From a virus: a stretch of 36,576 nt of DNA. Position 1 is the stretch's first letter. Each line of letters starts with the position of its first letter. The notes beneath the pieces were generated by a model. It saw only the letters and a program-made list of their open reading frames with translations, was not told where the DNA came from and did not search any database. Shown piece by piece: positions 7,914-17,958 of the stretch. The stretch is from IMG/VR virus record IMGVR_UViG_3300021962_000294, positions 1 to 36,576 of that record; one strand, written 5' to 3'. Made by a program: the position numbers and the translations under genes.

Positions 7914-8846
7914 ATGGCTACAGCAGACCAGATGCAGCGTGAACGTGAGGCGCAGCAGCGCGCTCGTGCAGCGCAGACGCGCGCCAACGCACCCGCGTGG
8001 GGTGCTGCGCGTGAAGCGCGTACAACTAGCGGTCAGGGTTCGGGTCGTGTGGGAACGACCACGAGTAGCCCTAACACTACTCGTCGTGACAAGACGTGGG
8101 ACGAGATGAATGATTCGGAACGTAAGGCCGCTCTTGACAAGGTGGACTGGGACGCTCTTGCCCGCATGGGAGGGGCAACAACCTCTAACACTCCTACCGA
8201 TAGTGGTGGTGGTGGTGGTGGACGCAACCGTGAAGACCGCACTAACACGACCGCCATCAGCAATCTTTACCGTGATGCTCTCAAGGCTCTTGAAGATGAG
8301 TATGCCCGAGGCTACGAAAATGTTCTTGGTTCTATCGGACGGATGGAAGCAGACCCGTATAACACGGCTAACGCTTACGCCGCCCTTCAGGCTGTAGCCC
8401 CGACTGTCGCCGCCAATCCGATTGCGGATTATGCGGCTGCTACTGGACTGTCTGCTAATCAGGCGGCTGCTCAGACGGCTTTGGCGAACGCTCAGGCTGA
8501 CCAGTATCAGCGTGCTGCTCAGAACATGCTTGATGTTATGCGCACTTCGCAGGAGGCTGCGAATGCGTCACGCATGGCTGACATTGGTTTGATTCGTACG
8601 GGCGCTCAGCAGGATTTGGAAGCCAACAAGCAGATGCTGCGGTTGGCTTTGGAGAAGTCACGTATCGGCGACATCTCGGGTATTCAGCAGCGCAACTTGG
8701 AGAACGAGATGAATCTCCGCAATTCGCTAACCAATCAAATTATGAGTTTGTTCAGCGGTCAGAATGTTGCTCCTGAATCTGTTCTTAAGTTGATTGAGTC
8801 TACGTGGGCGAAGATTAATTCCAACCGTTGGGCTGGAGGCTACTGA
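7914..8846 (+). CDS. Putative internal virion protein, 310 residues
   Basis: Residues 1-110 are charged and low-complexity, ending in six consecutive glycines (98-103). The remainder is long Ala/Gln-rich helix, with possible coiled coil around 150-270. No enzymatic motif or membrane segment was seen. The gene starts two bases after the preceding stop and is preceded by GGGAG. It is probably part of the ejected core or an internal head protein, judged from its helical character and neighbours. Confidence 0.65.
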   Translation: MATADQMQREREAQQRARAAQTRANAPAWGAAREARTTSGQGSGRVGTTTSSPNTTRRDKTWDEMNDSERKAALDKVDWDALARMGGATTSNTPTDSGGGGGGRNREDRTNTTAISNLYRDALKALEDEYARGYENVLGSIGRMEADPYNTANAYAALQAVAPTVAANPIADYAAATGLSANQAAAQTALANAQADQYQRAAQNMLDVMRTSQEAANASRMADIGLIRTGAQQDLEANKQMLRLALEKSRIGDISGIQQRNLENEMNLRNSLTNQIMSLFSGQNVAPESVLKLIESTWAKINSNRWAGGY

Positions 8847-8847
8847 G

Positions 8848-10086
8848 ATGTCGGACGGCAACGGCATTGAGATGACTCCCGAAGAGGTGAATGCCTTTTG
8901 GGATTATATCGGTGGTGGCAAGACAGGCGGTAGCAATGCCAGCCTGTATAACAGCGTTATCGGCATGGTCGGTAATCCTGTGTTCCTTCTGCAGCAGGGA
9001 ATCATTACGCCTGAGTCGCTTGTTGAAAACATTAGGTTGCAAACTTCTGAACCTATTGATACGAGCACCATTGACTATGTTTCATTAGAGCAGGGTGCTG
9101 TTGGCGAACCTTTGTTGATGTCTGCTTTTGATTTGATTAAGCAAGGCTTTTCTGTTGGCAGCACTATGCGTGCATTGTATGGCGAGGCTGCTGGCACGGC
9201 AGGCAAAGTTAGTGAGAAGGCTGCGTTTGATATCAACTCTATTGAAAGCGATTTGAATGCTTTCAAGGCTGCTTGGGATGCCGCCAACGATGTCGCCGAC
9301 AAGGTTGCTAACAACGAATACTTTGAGCGTGGCGGTGTTGTTTATAAGCCGAAGCCGTTGGATGAGGCTCAAGGCATTCTTGCCGCCATGGGTTTGCCTA
9401 AGTATTTGCAGAACCCTCTTCTTTGGGAAACTGTTCCTGACCCTACGCTGCTAGCGGATGCTGTTGCTGGTGAAGAGAAGGCCGCTTCATTAGCGAAGCA
9501 GTACAATCTTCTTCTTACACCGACCAAGGATATTGAAGACCCGAAAGAACGGGTTGCTACAGAAAGACTGAAGGCTCAGGCCAAGGAAGTTAATGCCGCC
9601 ACCCAGAAGGCTGGCGAGTCTGCTTATAAGAACTTCTTGGAAACTCAGGCGAAGAAGCCTGAGATGCAAACCAAGTTTCAGTATGTAGTTCCGGGAACTC
9701 AATATAACGACCCATACACTGGTGTTCCTAATTTCCGTGGTGGAGTCAAGGCTGTTACGACGGACAAGAACAAGCCAGCCAATGATATGTGGGCGAAGAT
9801 GGCTGGTTCGTATGCTGCTCGCGCGCAGTACGAACAGGGCAAAAAGCCCATTACTGATTTGCAGAAGGCTTCCGCTGAGGCTCTTGCCCGTGCGCAAGAA
9901 GCACGCAAGCAAGCACTTGCCAAGGGCAGTCCTCTTGCTATGAGCATCTTGTCGCAGGGTTTGCCTTTCGCTAGTGCTGCTGTCGCGCCAACACCACGCG
10001 CGCCATCGCGTCCTGCGATGCGCACGTTAAGCGATGCCGAGATTGAACTGATGTCCAACATGCTTGCTGGTGGAGGGAATGCGTAG
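8848..10086 (+). CDS. Putative internal virion protein, 412 residues
   Basis: The start is ATG 8848, with GGAGG eight bases upstream; an in-frame extension to 8794 lies inside the preceding gene and is not preferred. Residues 100-170 and 225-340 are helical and Ala/Lys-rich, and the last 50 residues are Pro/Ala/Arg-rich. No known domain is visible. The gene overlaps the following giant gene by one base, so the two are likely translated in a coupled way and may act together in the virion. Confidence 0.65.
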   Translation: MSDGNGIEMTPEEVNAFWDYIGGGKTGGSNASLYNSVIGMVGNPVFLLQQGIITPESLVENIRLQTSEPIDTSTIDYVSLEQGAVGEPLLMSAFDLIKQGFSVGSTMRALYGEAAGTAGKVSEKAAFDINSIESDLNAFKAAWDAANDVADKVANNEYFERGGVVYKPKPLDEAQGILAAMGLPKYLQNPLLWETVPDPTLLADAVAGEEKAASLAKQYNLLLTPTKDIEDPKERVATERLKAQAKEVNAATQKAGESAYKNFLETQAKKPEMQTKFQYVVPGTQYNDPYTGVPNFRGGVKAVTTDKNKPANDMWAKMAGSYAARAQYEQGKKPITDLQKASAEALARAQEARKQALAKGSPLAMSILSQGLPFASAAVAPTPRAPSRPAMRTLSDAEIELMSNMLAGGGNA

Positions 10087-13000
10087 TGGCATCTCTTGAT
10101 GAGATTCTTGCTCAACTAGAAAAAGATAAGAAGGCTCTAGGTGGCGGAACTCCCGCTTCGGCCGTAGTCCGCCGCCAAGACATTCTTTCTTCTGCTTTCA
10201 AGGGGCAGATTGCGCCGACACCAGCAGCCGATAAGGGTGGCTGGGGCGGTCTTGTTGAGAGCATCGTTGACAGCCCCATTGGCAAGGTTGCCACCAAGGG
10301 TCTTGACGTTCTGTCTATGGGTGGCCGTGCTGTTGCGTCGGGCATTCAAGAAATTGCTGACACTCTTGACACTGACCCTAAGACTTCTGCGTCTTGGGGT
10401 GATTTCACTAAGCAGATTGGTGACCCGACGTTCGGGTTTGGAACTGTCATTGGTGATTTGACTGGCAACAAGTGGGTTGACAGGGCGCTTGGTTTCATTG
10501 GTGATGTTGCTATTGACCCGTTGACGTATGTGACGTTTGGGGCTAGCAAGTTTGCTGGGCAGGGTGGTCGGTTCGCTTTGGCTCGTATGGCCGAGAAGGC
10601 TGGCCTTGATGGAGCGAAGGTGGCCAAGGTGGCACGCTTTGGGCGTGCGGCGTTGGATGCCGAAGACATTCAGCGTCTCGGCATTAATCGTGCTGGGCTT
10701 TACATGTTTGGCAAGAAGTTGCCCGCAACTAACAAGTTGGGCGAACTGGCTGAGAAGTCGCTTGCTATGGCTCGTGTTGCTTTGTCGGACACGAAGATGG
10801 GTCGTGCTTTCCAGAAGGCGTTCACGCCTTTGGATTATAAGGAGATGCGTCTTGCTTTGGCGCGCGGTGATGTGCTTCCCGAAAAGGCTGCCACTGCTAT
10901 TAAGACCGTTACTTCTCGTGATGTTGAACGGCAGGTTGCCGCTCGTTCATCTACGGAAGGTCAGCGTCGTGTGGCTACCGCACTTGCTGAGGGTGGAGAA
11001 GCCGAGTTGGCGTCCGTGCGCAAAACATTGCACACGGTGTTGGAGAATCCGCAGTTGCTCGCCACTGCTTCGCCTGTCATGCAGAAGGCTTACGAGCGTT
11101 GGACTAATGTGTTCCGTTCTTTCTGGGATGACATCAATGGTGGTTTCGCAAAGATTCAAGGCTTTGAAGGTGGCGTTGGTCAGGTGCAGGATTACTTCCC
11201 GCACATGGTTACCGATGATGCGCGCAAGTGGATGGACAAAGGTCTCAATGCCTACTCCAAAGAAGTGGCAGAGTTCCTTGATAATCCTCTAGACCCTGTT
11301 GCTGTTTTTAATCATCGTAAGTTGAAGAAGGGCAGCGACTGGTTCGGAGTCAAGTTGACTGCGGACGATTTGACCGTTGACCGCCTGAACGAGTTGGCTC
11401 GTTCTGGCGGGTTTGTCGGTGACTTCTTTGAGACGGACATCCTCGCTGTCGCCGAGAAGTATGTGAAGCAGTATGCCGACCAGATGGGTGTCGTCGCACG
11501 TCTGCAAGATTTGGCTGACGGCGGAGTCATCAAGATGCTCTCCGAGAAGAGTCTTGAAGAAGTTGTTCTTAACCCTAAGCACATTAAGGCGCAGGCTAAA
11601 GTTGTCGGTGGCATGGATGATGCTGTGGCGTCCGCCGCTATAGGCGCTAAGGACGCCGTACAGGTTGCTGTTGAGGCTATTGATACGTTGGGTCGTGAGT
11701 CCGCCCAAACGATTGCGTCTATCGGCGCTGAGCGTGCCGCTCGCGGAGCAGCCACTGTTGATGCTTTGGATTCGTTGAGGGCGACGACAGGGAAACTGGG
11801 CGCTGCCGCTAACGAATTGGATAATTATCGTCAGACTCTGACCGCGCTTGTCGGTGCTGATGGTTCGCTCCCGATTGCTGTTGGGCCTGTGATGAAGAAG
11901 GTTGATGAGGTGCAGGCCCGTCTTGTTGGGTTGCAGGCCCGTATGCAGCAGTTGATTGATGAGGAAACTGCTTTACGTGCGAAGGGTGGCATTGCTAGCG
12001 GCGAGCGTGTTGCTGCTCGCAAGCAGGTTCAGGCTGAGGCTCGTGAGGCTGCGAAGAAGATTGATTCAGATATTACTGGTTTGCGTGACTCTGTTAGTTA
12101 CAACCAGTTGCTGACTGATAACTATGAGATTGCTAAGAACGGCACGAAGTTCAGTGGCAAGTCTGCGTTCTTGAATGATATTGGTCAGTGGTTGGGTGCT
12201 GCTCCGATTAGTCAGGCTAAGCGTGGCCGTGCTCCGATGCGTGCTCGTGTTGGTGGTTCTATTACTGATTTCATTCAGCAGCGTTTCAAAGACAGCCCTA
12301 TTTTCAAGAAGGTTGCTGGGGATGCGAAGGTGTCTCCGTCGCGTGTGGCGACGTTCAACACCGAGCGTGTTGAAGGAACTGTTACTGTTCTGTTGAATGA
12401 TGGCGCTCGCGGTCTTGAGGATGGTCGGGCTGCGAGTTTGTGGGTTGTTGCTCGTGATGAGATGTTCTTTGACGGCGACATTCCTGATGTGTTGGGTGGT
12501 GCTCGCAAGGAGTTGGAGGATACTCTTGACGGCGCGCAGCAGGCTGTGTTGCGTGAGAAGGCTGCTGCTTCGGCGAAGACGGTTGATGTTGCCGATGCCA
12601 AGAAGGGCGCTGACCTTGAAAAGGTCGCTAATGAGATTGTTGGCAATGAGCAGTCTGTCAGTCAGGCCACTCAGCGTGCTGCCGATGTTGAGTTGGTGGC
12701 GCAGGAAGCGAAGTCTTACGCTGAGCGTTTGAAGAAGTTCAGTTCTATCCGCGAGTCTTTGGAGTCTCGCGGGTTGGCGACATCTGAAGAATTGATTTCC
12801 GATGCGGACAAGAACGTGCTTGTTACTGTGCTTCTGGATGAGCAGCAGATTGCTGAGCGTGCCGCTCGCGCAACTGCGAATGATGTAGGCGAAGACCCTG
12901 CTGCCCGCATTGCGGCTGAGATGAATGCCGCAGAAGTTGATGATGCTTCCTTCACGCAGTTGTCCGATGAGATGGTTGACGAAAGCGACGTTACTGGTTA

Positions 13001-16000
13001 TGGGACTGGTGGACGTACTGAAGATGTTAAGGCTGCTAGGAAAGCGACATCGGAGGATAACGATTTTGCTGCCGCTATCAATTCTGCCATTAAGAACAAG
13101 ATTGATACGTATGCAGATTTGCATGATGCGTTGCGGAAGATTGAGACCGCCATCGGTGAACGCCAGTGGAATGTTGGTCAGGGCGTTTCGGAGAGGGTGT
13201 ACACGGTTCGGGATGCGATTGTTGCGCCCAACTCTGTTGATGGGCTGAGCAATATTGACCGTGCTCTTACTCGCACGTCCGCTCGTGAGGCGGAACGTGC
13301 CGCTGTGGTGTCGGGTCGTACGGCTGCCGAGTCGGCTGCTGATGTGGCCGAGAAGTTGTCGTTGTATCAGGCGTTGTCAGAGACGTATCAGCGGTTTGTG
13401 AATACTGTTGCGACTCTTGGCAAGGTGGGCTTGACGCCCACTAAAGAGATGTTGTCTGATGCTGCTTCTGCGGCGACAGCAAGCATGCGTCAGTCGTGGC
13501 GGGCTGAGGTGACCCGCTTGTCGGCGCAAGGTGGCCCCGAGTTGGAACGTGCTCAGCGTGTGCTGAATGCTTTGGAGGCGTTCGCGCAGAATCCTGCCGA
13601 TGATTTGTATGCGCGCATGTTGACTGATGCCGAGCAGCGTTTGCGTTCCGCTGGCGCTGCTCTGCCCGATAACGGTCGTCTGAATCCTTTGGATGGTTCT
13701 GCACGCAAGGCGATGGATGATGCTACGGATGCGTTGAACAATGCGAAGACAGACCCGTTGTATGGCAAGGCGTTGAACGATAGGGACATGGTTAACGCCA
13801 TGAACGATTTGGCTGATACCGATTTGTTCAACTATGAGTTGCCGAATGGTGTCAAGGGTTTCATTGTTGAAGATGAGGCTGGCAATGCTGACCTTCTCAT
13901 GATGCCCGATGGTACGCCGCTGTCTTTCACGGAGGCAGAGTGGCGTTCTCTGTATCGCAAGACCACTCCTGAGTTTGACGAGGGAGATAAGGCCTTTGAT
14001 GCGTATCTTGCTGCGCGAGATTCGTTGGATAGGGTTAATTCCCAGATTGAGAATAAAGCCAAGTTGCTTGAAAATGGTCGGTCAATGATTGCCGACATTG
14101 AGCGCAAGAAGAGTTTCGGCAAGGCCACACCTGATGACATGACCAAGTACGCCAAGGTTCGTGGTGCGATGGTCAAGGTGCAACAGGAGATTGAAGATTT
14201 GCAGAGCAAGGCTTCGCGTCTTCGCGCTACGCTAGATGTGGAAAGCCCTGAAGTGCAGGCTGCTGCCCTTGAGAAGATGCGCATTCTTGTCCATGGCAAT
14301 GGTACTCAGCCAGCATGGTATAAGTCTGGCAACGACATTTCGGGCGTGTTGTCTGGCAATGCCTCTGTCGTTGCTGAGCGTCGCGCCAATTTGAAGGCTG
14401 CTTGGGAAACGACGGAAGAGTTCAAGTTGTTGAGCACTGTTGATGAGTTGGCTGCTCGTGCCGAGAAGTCGGCACAGCGCAGTTTCTCTTCTTCCAAGCA
14501 GGCTGTTGAAACTCACGCCGACAGGTTGAAGACTGCTGCCGATGAGGCTGCCGAGGCTGCCGCTAAGCAGCGCGAGTTTGAGGCTGCTCAGAAGGCGGCG
14601 GAGACTGTGGCTCCTGCCGCCGCACCTGACCGTTCCCGCATTAGTGCAATCATGGACAGGATTGAAGGCATCTCTGCTGAACGTACCGCTGTGGCTGGAG
14701 ACATCAAGGGTGCTGAGCGTGAGTTGCGTTCGTTGCAGAAGGCCGTTGAGTCGGCTCGTAGCCGTCTGGTCAAGGACTTGGGCGGTGTTACTGGCTTTGA
14801 CGGGAAGATTGGTAAGGCAACTCAACGGGTTGAAACCTTGCGCGAGACCGCTATTAAGGCTCAGATTGCTTACGACCAAGCGCAAGCAGTGGCGATGAGT
14901 TATGACGAGTTTGCTGAGAGTGTGATTCCTTCGCTGGAGAGGAATGTTGCTATGGCGAACAGTCTGCTTGAGGGCACAACTGTTCTTCCTCAGCCCCGTA
15001 TTGATGGCAAGTTCGGGCCTCGTCCGACTGTTACGGGTGTTCCTGCTTCGGTGCGTGAGCGTGCGGCGCAGACGGCTGCTGACCGTGCTGCTGGCACGAA
15101 GGCTGCCGCTGGCCGCCTTAAGAAGGCACGTCTTACTGATGAAGAGTTCAACGCTTTGATGGAGTGGCGTGAGGGTGCGCAGCGTGCGTTGAAGCAGTTC
15201 AATGATGACCCGAATAGTTTGATTAGCAAGGTGCTTGTCGCAGCCTCAGATGCTGAGTCTGCTCTGTGGAGCACGCGGTTTGATTTGAACCGTGAGCAGA
15301 TGATTCTTGAACGGTTGCAACGCGGCGACACGGTTGAAAAGATTAAGCAGTACACGGAGCGTGGCTTTGAGTCGTTGGAGAAGATTGGACTTCCGGGGAT
15401 GCAGGCTCCCCGTGAAGTTTACGACATGCTGACTAATGTTCGTCGCGCTACTTCGGGTGTTAATAAGACGTATGCTGGCAAGTTGTTGGCTAGGTATACG
15501 AAGTTCTTTAAGGCGTATGCGACGTTAAGCCCCGGATTCCATGTGCGCAACGCTATCAGTAACACGTTCATGATTTTTGCTGCTGGTGCTAGCCCGAAGA
15601 ATGCTGCTCGTGGTTTGGAACTGTACACGTCTTTGATGAAGCATATTCGTGGTCAGGGCAAGATTGAGGATTGGCTGGCTAAGTTCAGTGGCACGGAGTT
15701 GGAGCGTGTGAATACCGCTCTGCGCGCCATGGAGGCGGCAGGCGGTGGACGTGTGGAGGAAGCGTTTGCTGATTTCGCTCGCCGCGGTCAGCGCCTGAGT
15801 GATAACCGTATTCTTCGTAAGTCACGGCAGATTGGTGAACGTGTTGAAGGTTCGGCGCGTTTCATGTTGGCGTACGATTCGGCTGTATCGGGAATGGATT
15901 TCAGTGCGGCGACAGCGCGGGTGCGGCGCTACTTGTTTGATTACATGGATGTCGGTTCGGCTGATGAGCGTATCCGTGCGATTGTTCCGTTCTGGATGTG

Positions 16001-16622
16001 GATGTCCCGCAACCTTCCGTTGCAGATGATTAACCAGTGGACGAACCCGCGTGCGTATGCTATCTACAACAACTTCATTAAGAACTTCGGTCAGCCTGAA
16101 GAGGGCGAGATTGTTCCTTCGTGGTTGAAGGAGCAGGGTGCTGTGAAGATTGCTGACGGCTGGTATCTGTCGTTGGATTTGGGTTTCAACCGCCTTGGTG
16201 AGACGTTCAAGATGTTGGAGAATCCGAAGCGTTTGTTGTCGGATGTGAACCCGTTGCTTCGCCTCCCTGTTGAGGTCGGTCTCAGCAACACGAAGTTCTA
16301 TAACGATGTTCCGTTCGGGCAGAAGGGTGAGCAGCCTGTTGGTGGGCCGCTTGCTCCTGCTGTTCAGGCTCTCGCTGGCCTATTGGGCCAGACGAGAGAA
16401 CTGGAGACTGGTGGGACTGGTGTGAGTCCGAAGTTGAATTATTCGTTGATGAGTGCGATTCCGTTTATTGGTCAGGCTGAGCGGCTTGCCCCGAATACGG
16501 AGTTGTACAGCGACAGGCAGTTGGGCAGCATCTTGTCGTATCTTGGTATTCCTGTTCGTCAGGTGACTGAGTCTCAGCGTGAGGCTGAGTTGCGGCGACG
16601 TACTCGTGAGGGAGAGGCGTGA
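10086..16622 (+). CDS. Giant internal virion/ejection protein candidate, 2178 residues
   Basis: This protein takes up 18 percent of the genome. The N-terminal 170 residues contain several Gly/Ala-rich amphipathic or weakly hydrophobic segments. About residues 500-1780 are almost entirely charged helix rich in Ala, Glu, Lys and Arg, with many coiled-coil-like heptads. The C-terminal 370 residues are more globular, with an aromatic PGFHVRN-like segment near 1815 and a Trp/Met-rich helix (FWMWM) near 1970. The start is GTG 10086, sharing a base with the previous TAG. Position and size suggest the counterpart of T7 gp16-type ejection proteins, but no lytic transglycosylase motif was seen. The C-terminal part recalls large polyvalent-protein-associated domains, which is a tentative match. 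Confidence 0.75.
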   Translation: MASLDEILAQLEKDKKALGGGTPASAVVRRQDILSSAFKGQIAPTPAADKGGWGGLVESIVDSPIGKVATKGLDVLSMGGRAVASGIQEIADTLDTDPKTSASWGDFTKQIGDPTFGFGTVIGDLTGNKWVDRALGFIGDVAIDPLTYVTFGASKFAGQGGRFALARMAEKAGLDGAKVAKVARFGRAALDAEDIQRLGINRAGLYMFGKKLPATNKLGELAEKSLAMARVALSDTKMGRAFQKAFTPLDYKEMRLALARGDVLPEKAATAIKTVTSRDVERQVAARSSTEGQRRVATALAEGGEAELASVRKTLHTVLENPQLLATASPVMQKAYERWTNVFRSFWDDINGGFAKIQGFEGGVGQVQDYFPHMVTDDARKWMDKGLNAYSKEVAEFLDNPLDPVAVFNHRKLKKGSDWFGVKLTADDLTVDRLNELARSGGFVGDFFETDILAVAEKYVKQYADQMGVVARLQDLADGGVIKMLSEKSLEEVVLNPKHIKAQAKVVGGMDDAVASAAIGAKDAVQVAVEAIDTLGRESAQTIASIGAERAARGAATVDALDSLRATTGKLGAAANELDNYRQTLTALVGADGSLPIAVGPVMKKVDEVQARLVGLQARMQQLIDEETALRAKGGIASGERVAARKQVQAEAREAAKKIDSDITGLRDSVSYNQLLTDNYEIAKNGTKFSGKSAFLNDIGQWLGAAPISQAKRGRAPMRARVGGSITDFIQQRFKDSPIFKKVAGDAKVSPSRVATFNTERVEGTVTVLLNDGARGLEDGRAASLWVVARDEMFFDGDIPDVLGGARKELEDTLDGAQQAVLREKAAASAKTVDVADAKKGADLEKVANEIVGNEQSVSQATQRAADVELVAQEAKSYAERLKKFSSIRESLESRGLATSEELISDADKNVLVTVLLDEQQIAERAARATANDVGEDPAARIAAEMNAAEVDDASFTQLSDEMVDESDVTGYGTGGRTEDVKAARKATSEDNDFAAAINSAIKNKIDTYADLHDALRKIETAIGERQWNVGQGVSERVYTVRDAIVAPNSVDGLSNIDRALTRTSAREAERAAVVSGRTAAESAADVAEKLSLYQALSETYQRFVNTVATLGKVGLTPTKEMLSDAASAATASMRQSWRAEVTRLSAQGGPELERAQRVLNALEAFAQNPADDLYARMLTDAEQRLRSAGAALPDNGRLNPLDGSARKAMDDATDALNNAKTDPLYGKALNDRDMVNAMNDLADTDLFNYELPNGVKGFIVEDEAGNADLLMMPDGTPLSFTEAEWRSLYRKTTPEFDEGDKAFDAYLAARDSLDRVNSQIENKAKLLENGRSMIADIERKKSFGKATPDDMTKYAKVRGAMVKVQQEIEDLQSKASRLRATLDVESPEVQAAALEKMRILVHGNGTQPAWYKSGNDISGVLSGNASVVAERRANLKAAWETTEEFKLLSTVDELAARAEKSAQRSFSSSKQAVETHADRLKTAADEAAEAAAKQREFEAAQKAAETVAPAAAPDRSRISAIMDRIEGISAERTAVAGDIKGAERELRSLQKAVESARSRLVKDLGGVTGFDGKIGKATQRVETLRETAIKAQIAYDQAQAVAMSYDEFAESVIPSLERNVAMANSLLEGTTVLPQPRIDGKFGPRPTVTGVPASVRERAAQTAADRAAGTKAAAGRLKKARLTDEEFNALMEWREGAQRALKQFNDDPNSLISKVLVAASDAESALWSTRFDLNREQMILERLQRGDTVEKIKQYTERGFESLEKIGLPGMQAPREVYDMLTNVRRATSGVNKTYAGKLLARYTKFFKAYATLSPGFHVRNAISNTFMIFAAGASPKNAARGLELYTSLMKHIRGQGKIEDWLAKFSGTELERVNTALRAMEAAGGGRVEEAFADFARRGQRLSDNRILRKSRQIGERVEGSARFMLAYDSAVSGMDFSAATARVRRYLFDYMDVGSADERIRAIVPFWMWMSRNLPLQMINQWTNPRAYAIYNNFIKNFGQPEEGEIVPSWLKEQGAVKIADGWYLSLDLGFNRLGETFKMLENPKRLLSDVNPLLRLPVEVGLSNTKFYNDVPFGQKGEQPVGGPLAPAVQALAGLLGQTRELETGGTGVSPKLNYSLMSAIPFIGQAERLAPNTELYSDRQLGSILSYLGIPVRQVTESQREAELRRRTREGEA

Positions 16623-17125
16623 TGAAGTTGTGGCGTGGGAAGCGTAAGTACACTGGTTTTGATGGTGTTGCTAAGGGGCGTTTGGCTGGCACGCAGAAGT
16701 TGGTTGATTGGGTGCGGTTCTTGAACGCTGGCAAGATTACGAATCTTGGTACGTTTGTGGTGCGTGACCAGCGTGGCCATGAGGGTAAGCCCAGCATTCA
16801 TGGTACGGGGCGTGCTATTGATTTCGGTTATAAGCATCGTGAGGATGCTTTGGTTGTTATGGATTTCCTTATCCGCAATTGGGAAGCGTTCGGTTTGGAA
16901 CTGATTGTGGATTATTTCCCCGCTCCTTACGGGCGGGGTTGGAACGTGACACGTCTAGCGTGGTCGGATTATAAGAAGCCGACTGTCGCTGGCGCTCCGT
17001 CAGGCAAGTGGTTCCATGTGGAGATTAGCCCTGAGGTTGCTGGTGATGCAGCCTATATTGATTGGGTGTTCTCGCTACTGTTGGCTCCGACAGCGGGTCA
17101 TAAGCCTTCATCGTTGTCGTCGTAG
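16622..17125 (+). CDS. Endolysin, M15-like D,D- or L,D-peptidase
   Basis: This 167-residue protein has the zinc peptidase signature S58-x-H60-x2-G63-x-A65-x-D67 and a second metal-ligand motif W130-F-H132-V-E134. These are the two hallmarks of the M15/VanY-like family, which cleaves peptide cross-links in peptidoglycan. There is no signal peptide, so release would depend on the holin. ATG 16622 follows GGGAGAGG and overlaps the stop of the giant gene; GTG 16619 is an alternative. It is the last gene of the plus block and its 3' end overlaps the last minus-strand gene by 28 bases. Confidence 0.85.
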   Translation: MKLWRGKRKYTGFDGVAKGRLAGTQKLVDWVRFLNAGKITNLGTFVVRDQRGHEGKPSIHGTGRAIDFGYKHREDALVVMDFLIRNWEAFGLELIVDYFPAPYGRGWNVTRLAWSDYKKPTVAGAPSGKWFHVEISPEVAGDAAYIDWVFSLLLAPTAGHKPSSLSS

Positions 17126-17364
17126 TCTGCTTCTAACGCTGTCTGCACGCTTAGTGCGATGGTGTGTAGAACTACCATCATGTCGTAAAGGGCGTTTATG
17201 TCGCCTGTTCGTGCTCGTTGATATTGGTTGACGAAGTCTACGGCTGATTCGTGACTGATGATGATTGTCAGTTCGTATGAGGTGAGAAGGTCTTCTTCTA
17301 TTTTGCGTGCTCGGGCAGCGAGGTCGGCAATGTCTTCAGGGTCAAAGCCTTCTAGGTCGCTCAT
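17098..17364 (-). CDS. Small acidic helical protein, function unknown
   Basis: This 88-residue protein is rich in Asp, Glu and Ala with two helical segments and no motif. Its ATG at 17364 is preferred over the in-frame start at 17502, because the longer form would cover much of the upstream membrane protein gene. The acidic C-terminus lies opposite the end of the endolysin gene. It is the last gene of the minus transcript. Confidence 0.6.
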   Translation of the reverse strand: MSDLEGFDPEDIADLAARARKIEEDLLTSYELTIIISHESAVDFVNQYQRARTGDINALYDMMVVLHTIALSVQTALEADYDDNDEGL

Positions 17365-17368
17365 GTTA

Positions 17369-17632
17369 TCAGTCGGTGTAGATGAGCCGAAAGATGGTGA
17401 TACAGGGGTCGTCAACTTCGTCGTAAAGGAGTTCTTCTTCGTGTGTCGTCCAGAGGTCGTGCGTAGCGCAGTAACTACGTATCCAATCTTGACGTAGGCC
17501 ATGGTTAATCCACGCCCACTGGTCTTGGACGATTTCGTTGTTGTGCCGTTCTTCTTTGATGGCGTTAGAAACGCTGCGAAAAAGAATGATGGACATGATA
17601 ACGATGACGATAGCGATGATGTTGTTAAGCAT
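17369..17632 (-). CDS. Small membrane protein
   Basis: This 87-residue protein begins with a strongly hydrophobic segment (residues 3-19), followed by a charged cytoplasmic or periplasmic domain rich in Trp, Asp and Glu. A near-perfect ribosome binding site (AGGAGG) lies upstream. It could be a lysis accessory, since it lies beside the endolysin, although on the other strand. It could also be an early membrane protein. The function is not known. Confidence 0.65.
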   Translation of the reverse strand: MLNNIIAIVIVIMSIILFRSVSNAIKEERHNNEIVQDQWAWINHGLRQDWIRSYCATHDLWTTHEEELLYDEVDDPCITIFRLIYTD

Positions 17633-17783
17633 TTTTCTTACCTCCTGTTTCTAGCAGTTTGTCTATGGCTGCTTGTGCGTCGTCCATGCGTCGCACAAGC
17701 GAATAGGGCATCCCTTTGGCAACGAGGTCTAGTTTGACTTTGTCTAGGGATTTGCGAACGTCTCTTAGTTCAGCCTTGTTCAC
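17625..17783 (-). CDS. 52-residue helical micro-protein
   Basis: The reading frame begins at GTG 17783, preceded by GGGAG, and ends at TAA 17625-17627, overlapping the next start by eight bases. Its 3' end carries the AGGAGG used by that gene. The upstream gene overlaps its start by 14 bases. The product is charged and helical with many Lys, Asp, Arg and Leu residues. Tight overlap on both sides is good evidence for a real gene. No function is recognised. Confidence 0.6.
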   Translation of the reverse strand: MNKAELRDVRKSLDKVKLDLVAKGMPYSLVRRMDDAQAAIDKLLETGGKKNA

Positions 17784-17958
17784 TTTCTTCGCTCCCTGCG
17801 GCTGGTGTGTTGAACAGTTCTTCCTTCAGGGTGTCGGCCACCATGGCAATCTCTGCGGCAATCTCTTTGTCGTCGCGTGACAACCAGATGATGATGCCCA
17901 TCGCTAGCGAGATGGCATCTTGGATGGTGAGTTCGGATGCGTTAGGTGTGTCAGTCAT
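17770..17958 (-). CDS. Small acidic protein, function unknown
   Basis: This 62-residue protein has a hydrophobic helix at about residues 12-27 and an acidic Glu-rich C-terminus. It overlaps the end of the sigma/Nmad1 fusion gene by eight bases and the next micro-gene by 14 bases, so it belongs to the same transcript. The hydrophobic stretch contains Asp and is too polar at the ends for a confident membrane call. No family recognised. Confidence 0.6.
   Translation of the reverse strand: MTDTPNASELTIQDAISLAMGIIIWLSRDDKEIAAEIAMVADTLKEELFNTPAAGSEESEQG

Noticed and set aside
12066-13124. Minus-strand frame of 352 codons inside the giant gene
   Set aside because: Entirely within a well-supported plus-strand gene. 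The product is rich in Leu, Arg and Ser as expected for an antisense shadow.
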